Source: DATKMP01 sp035541775
Lineage (GTDB): Bacteria; Bacteroidota; Ignavibacteria; UBA10030
NCBI GenBank assembly: GCA_035541775.1
Contig: DATKMP010000204.1
Location: 1 to 6,217 of the forward strand
Direction: 5' to 3'
DNA: 6,217 bases
Part shown: piece by piece, positions 1 to 4,457 of the stretch
Numbering within the stretch: the first letter of the stretch is position 1
Layout of the letters: each line of letters starts with the position of its first letter
The notes under the pieces: model-generated
The model's database searches: none
The model's input: the letters and a program-made list of their open reading frames with translations, nothing else
What the model was told of the DNA's origin: nothing
Made by a program: the position numbers and the translations under genes

Positions 1-1
1 G

Positions 2-1156
2 CAACTCGATGCCATGCAACAAACGATTGTTAAAGCGGTTCTCAGCAAAATCGATATTCATACCGATCTTCCCACGGTCGATCCGGCATTTCAAAATGCT
101 GACGCATACGATTCGTATCTTCGAGGATTGGCATTCATGACACAACATACTCCGGGCAATCTGCAAAATGCACAACCATATTTTGCGCAATCTGTTCGCC
201 TCAATTCTTCCAACGCAAAGGCAGAATCGTTTCTTGCATACATTGCATTACAGAAATTTCGTCTCACAAACAATCCCGCCGATTTGCAGCATGCCGAAGC
301 ATGGGCAGAAGAGGCATTGAAGAATAATCAAGCCAACGGACTTGCATATTTCGTTCAAGCATCCGCTAAACGATTGAGTCAGCGCTTCGAGAACGTCATT
401 CCGTTATTAGAACGCAGTCTTGCTCTTTCTCCACAAAACGCGGATTGCTATCGAGAGCTTACTCTTTCGGCCGTGATCGGCGGCAAGTATGACGATGCTC
501 TAAAATTCGGTACACAGGCAACGATTCATGACCCGCAAAACGCCGATTCGTATCTTTCCCTCGGCATCGCTCAACAATTCAATAAAAATTATCCGGAAGC
601 TATTGCTTCGTATAAACACGCCGTCGCGCTCGGCGCCGATGACTCATTAATCACCGTTCAATATTTATTGAGTGCATGGCTTGCCGCCAACCAGCAAGAG
701 GAAGCAGAAAAATTTTGTCAGCAACAATTGCAAACGTCGCCGAACGATTATCGATATTTTTATTGGTTGGGCCGCGCCTATCAAAGTGCGGTGAAGATTA
801 GCGATGCGCAGCATTGGTTAGAGGCCGGACTGGATATCGCACAGAAGCAACTGGCCCAAGATCCTTCTGACGCGCTTACCCATGCATATACAGGGTTGAT
901 ATTTTCACGGTTAGGAAAATTTTCCGACGGCGAAGCCGAATTAGAAAAAGCGCGTACCCTCGACAGCACTTCGGCGGTGATTTTGTTTTGCAGTGCCGAC
1001 ATCGCTAGCATCCAGCGCAACAAAACGAAAGCGCTTACCGCCTTGCAATCTGCTTTAAAGCGGCAATATGATTTTTCTGAAATCCTCAATCCCGATTTCG
1101 CTCAAATCGCCGGCGATGCCGATTTTCTTGCGGTCATCAACAAACAGGTAAAGTAA
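2..1156 (+). CDS. TPR-repeat protein, C-terminal part of a larger regulator (5' end outside window)
   Basis: The frame is open from base 2 and ends at TAA 1154-1156, leaving 384 visible residues. The ATG at 14 is probably internal, because the codons before it (Q-L-D-A) continue the same pattern. The first visible stretch, QLDAMQQTIVKAVLSKI, followed by DAYDSYLRGLAF about 20 residues later, resembles the linker found in bacterial proteins where a Ser/Thr kinase, adenylate cyclase or winged-helix domain plus a TolB-like domain precedes TPRs. The rest is helical TPR-type repeats with alternating Ala/Leu/Tyr and D/S-P-x-N/D-A turns, for example SPQNADCYREL, DPQNADSYLSLG and DPSDALTHAYTG. The tail (LNPDFAQIAGDADFLAVI) matches the usual closing segment of that group. 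The inferred role is protein-protein contact in a signalling or regulatory protein; the catalytic or DNA-binding part cannot be seen. No membrane segment is evident in the visible part. TPR assignment is firm, while the nature of the missing N-terminus is a guess. Confidence 0.85.
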   Translation, partial: QLDAMQQTIVKAVLSKIDIHTDLPTVDPAFQNADAYDSYLRGLAFMTQHTPGNLQNAQPYFAQSVRLNSSNAKAESFLAYIALQKFRLTNNPADLQHAEAWAEEALKNNQANGLAYFVQASAKRLSQRFENVIPLLERSLALSPQNADCYRELTLSAVIGGKYDDALKFGTQATIHDPQNADSYLSLGIAQQFNKNYPEAIASYKHAVALGADDSLITVQYLLSAWLAANQQEEAEKFCQQQLQTSPNDYRYFYWLGRAYQSAVKISDAQHWLEAGLDIAQKQLAQDPSDALTHAYTGLIFSRLGKFSDGEAELEKARTLDSTSAVILFCSADIASIQRNKTKALTALQSALKRQYDFSEILNPDFAQIAGDADFLAVINKQVK

Positions 1157-1169
1157 TTCATCGCTTTAG

Positions 1170-1198
1170 TTGCCTACGAAGTATTTTTTGGCTATGTT
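1170..1198 (+). promoter_or_regulatory. Candidate sigma70-like promoter for nusB and the transporter
   Basis: TTGCCT at 1170-1175 and TATGTT at 1193-1198 are separated by 17 bases. Each matches four of six positions of the -35 and -10 consensus. It lies in the 104-base gap between the TPR gene and nusB and would start transcription near 1205, giving a leader of about 55 bases. No clear Shine-Dalgarno sequence precedes the nusB ATG. If the host is a Bacteroidota-type bacterium its promoters may use a different consensus, so this is only a candidate. Confidence 0.35.
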
Positions 1199-1260
1199 AG
1201 CAAGCGCCTGCTGGACAAAGCGGCGAGAGTGATTTTTTAACGAACACAAGTTTTCCTGGT

Positions 1261-1752
1261 ATGTCTTTAAAACGCCGATTAATACGAGAAAAAGTTTTAC
1301 AAGCCTTGTATGCTTATGAGCTTTCCCATGAACCCATCGAAACGATCATCGAAACGATCGTCGGAGAATTAAAACCGCATCCCGAAGCATTCGCGTTTGC
1401 AAAATCGCTCATTCTGAAAGTCATCGAACAAGCCGATGCATTGGATAAAATGATTAGCCAACGCGCGGAGCATTGGGAGTTTAACAGGATTGCTATTATC
1501 GACCGCATCGTCATCCGCATGGGTATTTGCGAGCTGCTGTATTACGATGACATACCGCCGAAGGTCTCCATTAACGAAGCCATTGAAATTGTGCGAGCGT
1601 ACAGCACCGATAAAAGCGATAAGTTTGTGAACGGTGTTTTGGATTCCGTCTTGAGCGATTTGAAAAAAGAAGGCAAACTGAAAAAAGCAGGGCGGGGCTT
1701 AGTGAACTCCAGCATCCACACCGACACTCCCAAACGCCGTACGAAAGAATGA
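1261..1752 (+). CDS. nusB: Transcription antitermination protein NusB
   Basis: This 163-residue protein carries the NusB fold signatures from end to end. Near the N-terminus is RRLIREKVLQALYAYEL (residues 5-21). In the C-terminal half are NRIAIIDRIVIRMGICELLYY (75-95), the segment IPPKVSINEAIEIVRAY (98-114) and KFVNGVLDSVL (121-131). NusB binds boxA RNA with NusE (ribosomal protein S10) in the cytoplasm and supports antitermination and processing in rRNA operons. The start at 1261 gives the standard NusB beginning; no better start exists upstream in frame. The last 30 or so residues (basic, ending TPKRRTKE) extend past the conserved domain and look disordered. The stop overlaps the start of the transporter gene, so the two are probably translated as a coupled pair. 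A short tandem duplication lies in the N-terminal half, described separately. Confidence 0.95.
   Translation: MSLKRRLIREKVLQALYAYELSHEPIETIIETIVGELKPHPEAFAFAKSLILKVIEQADALDKMISQRAEHWEFNRIAIIDRIVIRMGICELLYYDDIPPKVSINEAIEIVRAYSTDKSDKFVNGVLDSVLSDLKKEGKLKKAGRGLVNSSIHTDTPKRRTKE
1336..1359 (+). repeat. Perfect 12-bp tandem duplication inside nusB
   Basis: The unit ATCGAAACGATC occurs twice in direct succession (1336-1347 and 1348-1359). It is a multiple of three, so it keeps frame and encodes I-E-T-I twice (residues 26-33) in the helical N-terminal half of NusB. It is probably a small slippage duplication with little functional effect. Confidence 0.8.
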
Positions 1753-3032
1753 CTGCGGACACTTCTTCGGCAACTCCTCAAGCAACACGCGGACAAATTT
1801 TTTCTTGGGCATTATTCGATTTTGCTCACACTTCCTTTTACGTCATCATTCTCACCGTCGGCTATCCTCTCTACTTTAAAGAAATTGTTGCGCAAGGAAG
1901 CAAGCAGGGAGATTTTTTATGGGGACTTGCGTTCAGCATTTCGATGCTGCTCGTTGCATTGATGTCGCCGGTTCTCGGCGCTGCCGCAGATTACGGCGCA
2001 GGTAAAAAAAGATTTCTCGGAATCTTCACCGGTCTGTGTGTTCTTGCAACGGCGTGTTTATTTTTTATTCAAAGTTCGATGATCATTTCTGGAATCGTGA
2101 TTCTTATTCTTGCGAACATCGGATTCGAAGCCGGCATGGTTTTTTATGATGCGTTCCTGCCGGAGATTACTTCCGAGCGAAGTTACGGACGTGTTTCCGG
2201 GTACGGGTTTGCTCTCGGCTACACCGGTTCTTTGATTACACTTGCGCTTGCTTATCCTTTATATACAAACGGATTTATCCCCGACAACTTGTTGAACATC
2301 CGTTACAGCTTTTTATTAGCTGCCGGTTTGTTGTTTCTCTTTGCGCTTCCGCTTTTTATATTTTTGCCGGATCGGCAACGCACGGCAAGTTTAAAATTAA
2401 ATTTTGCAAAGATCGGTTTTCAACGTCTTGTTTCGACCTTGCATGAATTTCCGCGGTATAAAAACATCGCACGCTTTTTGCTTTCCTATTTTATCTATGT
2501 CGACGGAATCAATACCATCATCGTGTTTTCTTCCATCTTCGCACGCGAGACATTGCATTTCGATCTGGGAGAAATTATCATCCTCTTTGCCACCGTGCAA
2601 ACCAGCGCCATTGTCGGTTCCGTGCTCTTCGGCGTTCTTTCGGATCATTGGGGGCACAAGCCGACATTGACGGTGACACTTTGCATCTGGTTGGCGATTG
2701 TGATTGCAGCGTTTTTTATTCAGAGTAAATGGATGTTTTATGTCCTCGGAATGTGTTCCGGAATTTCACTTGGCTCCTCGCAATCTACCAGCAGAAGTTT
2801 GATGAGCGAATTGACTCCCTTAGAAAAACGGACGGAATTTTTCGGCTTCTACTCCTTCTTCGGCAAAGCTTCCGCCATTATGGGACCGTTTCTCTTCGGT
2901 ATTGTCTCCTCCTTCTTCAATCAACGATTCGCCATTCTTTCGGTGGGAATATTTTTATTACTCGGATTGATTTTGTTGCAGCGCGTAATAGTGGAACGAG
3001 CGACCAGTGGAAGAGAAAACAATCTACCGTAA
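1749..3032 (+). CDS. MFS transporter, UMF1 / Atg22-like family
   Basis: This 427-residue polytopic membrane protein shows about 12 hydrophobic segments, roughly at residues 28-45, 57-77, 88-107, 110-130, 150-170, 186-207, 240-262, 276-297, 305-324, 328-347, 370-390 and 396-412. The opening SWALFDFAHTSF (19-30) is the hallmark of the UMF1 family, related to yeast vacuolar Atg22. The loop after TM2, LGAAADYGAGKKRFL (76-90), fits the MFS motif-A position. FYDAFLPEI (132-140), VSGYGFALGYTGSL (149-162) and SSQSTSRSLMSELTP (343-357) followed by FFGFYSFFGKASAIMGP (364-380) are further family landmarks. Atg22 exports amino acids from the vacuole, but bacterial members mostly have no proven substrate, so none is assigned. 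The ATG overlaps the nusB TGA (ATGA), which fixes the start and implies translational coupling; no separate promoter is apparent. The gene ends just before two hairpins. Confidence 0.9.
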   Translation: MTADTSSATPQATRGQIFSWALFDFAHTSFYVIILTVGYPLYFKEIVAQGSKQGDFLWGLAFSISMLLVALMSPVLGAAADYGAGKKRFLGIFTGLCVLATACLFFIQSSMIISGIVILILANIGFEAGMVFYDAFLPEITSERSYGRVSGYGFALGYTGSLITLALAYPLYTNGFIPDNLLNIRYSFLLAAGLLFLFALPLFIFLPDRQRTASLKLNFAKIGFQRLVSTLHEFPRYKNIARFLLSYFIYVDGINTIIVFSSIFARETLHFDLGEIIILFATVQTSAIVGSVLFGVLSDHWGHKPTLTVTLCIWLAIVIAAFFIQSKWMFYVLGMCSGISLGSSQSTSRSLMSELTPLEKRTEFFGFYSFFGKASAIMGPFLFGIVSSFFNQRFAILSVGIFLLLGLILLQRVIVERATSGRENNLP

Positions 3033-3044
3033 TAGTTTTCTCTT
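3011..3044. repeat. 10-bp perfect inverted repeat across the transporter stop codon
   Basis: AAGAGAAAAC (3011-3020) is exactly complementary to GTTTTCTCTT (3035-3044), with a 14-base loop containing the transporter's TAA (3030-3032). The stem is A/T-rich and is followed on the plus strand by GTTTC, a poor U-tract. It may stabilise the mRNA 3' end or assist the stronger terminator just downstream. Function is inferred only from position. Confidence 0.5.
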
Positions 3045-3060
3045 GTTTCATGAAAACAAC

Positions 3061-3091
3061 AAAGCCACCCCGGTACACAGGATGGCTTTTT
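3061..3091. terminator. Bidirectional intrinsic terminator between convergent genes
   Basis: AAAGCCACCC (3061-3070) pairs with GGATGGCTTT (3080-3089) around a 9-base loop, giving a 10-position stem with one C/A mismatch. The plus strand continues with a T run (3087-3091), which suits termination after the transporter gene. The minus strand reads GGCTTTGTTGTTTTC after the stem, also U-rich, which suits termination of the minus-strand FnIII-like gene ending at 3102. The position midway between two convergent genes supports a shared terminator. Confidence 0.8.
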
Positions 3092-3101
3092 CTGCACAAC
3101 C

Positions 3102-3719
3102 TTAGGATTGCACTCTATTGGCCGGATCGCTCCACGGGCCGGCGCCTGCAGCATTCACTGCACGCACCTTATACCATGTCCGCTGCCCTTTCACCACATC
3201 ATCATCCACAAAGGATAATTTCTGTGTTGTCTTGAACAACAACATGGACGGGATTGCATCCGCCTTACTCGCATCCGCACTGACGCCTTTATACCACTCG
3301 TACATCGTGGCATTGTCATCGGCGGTTGTAGTAAGGATAAACCCGAACCCATCGATGTCATCTTCTACCGTAACGAGAAGCTTCTCCGACGGTACCGGTT
3401 TGGGTTTATTGTCCTTACGACCGGCGATACCGTAATCATTCAACGAATCCGGGTCATCCGTATGGATGGCAACGGCATTGTTGTCGACCTTGGTTAAAAA
3501 CTGCTCAAGAGCGTCCTGCACGGTGCGCGCTGCCGCGTAGCTGTCCGATAATGCTTTCTTCGCGCTATCGATTGCTGCGTCCGCCGCGTCAACCTGTGCA
3601 ATCTTCTGGTCGAGCAGATCGCCGGTAATCGACTGCGCGTTCCACAATGCGAGATGTTTTACAATCCCCGCCTTGCGCTGCTTCAGCCGATTCCGTAGAT
3701 CATCGAGATACTTAATCAT
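3102..3719 (-). CDS. Hypothetical protein with helical N-terminus and C-terminal fibronectin type III-like module
   Basis: The protein has 205 residues from the chosen ATG at 3719, which has GGAG six bases upstream. Residues 1-80 are charged, Ala-rich and probably helical (KYLDDLRNRLKQRKAG; DAADAAIDSAKKALSDSYAAA). A linker follows with K/P-rich KDNKPKPVPSEK (102-113). Residues 114-205 look like one FnIII-type beta module, with YEWYKG (140-145), WYKVRAVNAAGAGPWSDPA (182-200) and a typical Y-x-V-R-A-V-N strand. There is no signal peptide and no membrane segment, so it looks cytoplasmic or is exported by an unrecognised route. I recognise no family function. Small FnIII proteins of this size are, to my recollection, common unknowns in Bacteroidota-like genomes; one alternative is a structural or adhesin-like role. 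It could also start at TTG 3794, adding 25 unconvincing residues. It ends at the shared terminator. Confidence 0.75.
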   Translation of the reverse strand: MIKYLDDLRNRLKQRKAGIVKHLALWNAQSITGDLLDQKIAQVDAADAAIDSAKKALSDSYAAARTVQDALEQFLTKVDNNAVAIHTDDPDSLNDYGIAGRKDNKPKPVPSEKLLVTVEDDIDGFGFILTTTADDNATMYEWYKGVSADASKADAIPSMLLFKTTQKLSFVDDDVVKGQRTWYKVRAVNAAGAGPWSDPANRVQS

Positions 3720-3725
3720 AGTATT

Positions 3726-3729
3726 CTCC
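3726..3729 (-). promoter_or_regulatory. Shine-Dalgarno site that decides the start of the FnIII-like gene
   Basis: Read on the minus strand, GGAG is followed by six bases (AATACT) and then the ATG at 3719. A second GGAG (3800-3803) lies five bases before an in-frame TTG at 3794. The ATG site is preferred because it uses the standard codon and the extra 25 residues have no domain-like character. Confidence 0.6.
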
Positions 3730-3749
3730 AATGATGGTTGTGATAGATT

Positions 3750-3771
3750 GGCTCCCCTTAGTGGAGACGCC
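3750..3771 (-). other. Small hairpin in the leader of the FnIII-like gene
   Basis: On the minus strand, GGCGTCTCC and GGGGAGCC can pair around the loop ACTAA. The stem has eight pairs, including one G-U wobble, and one bulged G. It sits 30-50 bases before the ATG and just after the transposase gene. It could be a REP-like element, a leader structure, or chance. The rest of the 103-base gap (3720-3822) shows only the ribosome-binding sites described and no clear promoter. Confidence 0.35.
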
Positions 3772-3822
3772 GTTGTACCGCTGGTGCAGCACAAATTTTC
3801 TCCATAATTGTTTCATTGATAT

Positions 3823-4392
3823 TCAGCGCGTCATATAATGCGTTGAATGATTGTAATATTCTTCATCCGTTTCCCATTGTGTGGGATTGTAATAAATGTA
3901 TTTACGAATGTTGAATAATTCTTTGTCGTTGCGTATAACGCGGTCATAATATTTTGACTGCCATATAGGTGTTTGTTTATCATTTATTAATTCATAAATT
4001 CGTTTTGTCACGGCAGATTTATATGAACCCACGATAGTCGATAACGATCCACGCTTGGGTTTACCAAATATATTGTAATCCTGTAGGGACACGGCATGCC
4101 GTGTCCCTACCATCGTTGTTTCACAAATGGCTATTATTCCATGAATATGGTTTGGCATCACCACAAACACATCCGGCAATACATTGTTAAAATGTTCCGG
4201 AATTTCTTCCCAACATTTTTTTGCCGCCATCCCTGATGCTGATAATTGCATTTCGTTATGGAGAATCTTTCCAAACAAACATCGTTTTTTAAATGTACAA
4301 ATCGTTACAAAATATCCTCCCGGCAATGAATAATCATATCCCTTTAACCGAATGTTTTTCCGATTGCGATGCTCTCCCATTCCTTTCCCCAT
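3823..4392 (-). CDS. REP-associated tyrosine transposase (RAYT, Y1_Tnp / TnpA_REP family)
   Basis: This is a 189-residue single-domain Y1 HUH nuclease. The usual RAYT order is visible: N-terminal RKNIRLKGYDYSLPGGYFVTICTF (11-34), the HUH metal-binding motif in PNHIHGII (80-87; H82 and H84), LSTIVGSYKSAVTKRI (117-132), and the catalytic-tyrosine region WQSKYYDRVIRN (144-155; Y148 or Y149), followed by IRKYIYYNPTQW (162-173). Such enzymes cleave and join single-stranded DNA at REP palindromes through a 5'-phosphotyrosine link, and are usually single-copy genes that do not move like ordinary insertion sequences. All key residues are present, so it may be active. Residues 95-103 (VGTRHAVSL) are encoded by a perfect palindrome, described separately. 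The start could equally be the ATG at 4380 (residue 5), which has GGGGAAAGGA directly before it; no good ribosome-binding site precedes 4392. No flanking terminal repeats of an IS200/IS605 type were seen. Confidence 0.92.
   Translation of the reverse strand: MGKGMGEHRNRKNIRLKGYDYSLPGGYFVTICTFKKRCLFGKILHNEMQLSASGMAAKKCWEEIPEHFNNVLPDVFVVMPNHIHGIIAICETTMVGTRHAVSLQDYNIFGKPKRGSLSTIVGSYKSAVTKRIYELINDKQTPIWQSKYYDRVIRNDKELFNIRKYIYYNPTQWETDEEYYNHSTHYMTR
4083..4110. repeat. Perfect 28-bp palindrome inside the RAYT gene, likely a REP-type element
   Basis: The half-site GTAGGGACACGGCA (4083-4096) is followed with no spacer by its exact reverse complement (4097-4110). All 14 pairs match, and the symmetry breaks at 4082/4111. 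On the minus strand it is read as V-G-T-R-H-A-V-S-L within the variable loop between the HUH motif and the LSTIVGSYKS helix. REP elements recognised by RAYT enzymes are G/C-rich imperfect palindromes, often starting GTAG, as this does. No second copy was found in the window. A palindrome this long is not expected by chance in coding DNA. Confidence 0.85.
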
Positions 4393-4422
4393 TCAATGTT
4401 TTGTTTTGTTTATTCCCTTTCA

Positions 4423-4448
4423 AAGGCGATGAAAAACATCATCGCCTT
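4423..4448 (-). terminator. Candidate terminator after the OLD-family gene
   Basis: AAGGCGATG (4423-4431) and CATCGCCTT (4440-4448) form a perfect 9-bp stem with an 8-base loop. It lies nine bases past the stop of the minus-strand OLD gene and before the transposase gene. The following U-tract on the minus strand is short (CTTTGAAA), so termination may be weak. The rest of this 65-base gap is A/T-rich without a recognisable promoter. Confidence 0.55.
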
Positions 4449-4457
4449 CCTATATTT

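Noticed and set aside
781..1089. Minus-strand open frame inside the TPR gene
   Set aside because: It is opposite well-formed TPR repeats, and its Ser/Cys/Arg-rich translation looks like antisense of coding DNA.
3120..3145. G/C-rich inverted repeat with GCCGG and CCGGC arms
   Set aside because: It lies within the conserved FnIII strand coding for the GPWSDPA region, the stem is only about five pairs, and codon content explains it.
2729..3235. Plus-strand open frame overlapping the transporter end and the FnIII-like gene
   Set aside because: It runs through the transporter stop, both hairpins and the opposite-strand gene, and its translation is low-complexity with no recognisable motif.
3823..4392. 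IS200/IS605-type insertion sequence
   Set aside because: The protein matches the RAYT branch in its motif order, and no subterminal hairpin pair or TnpB gene flanks it.
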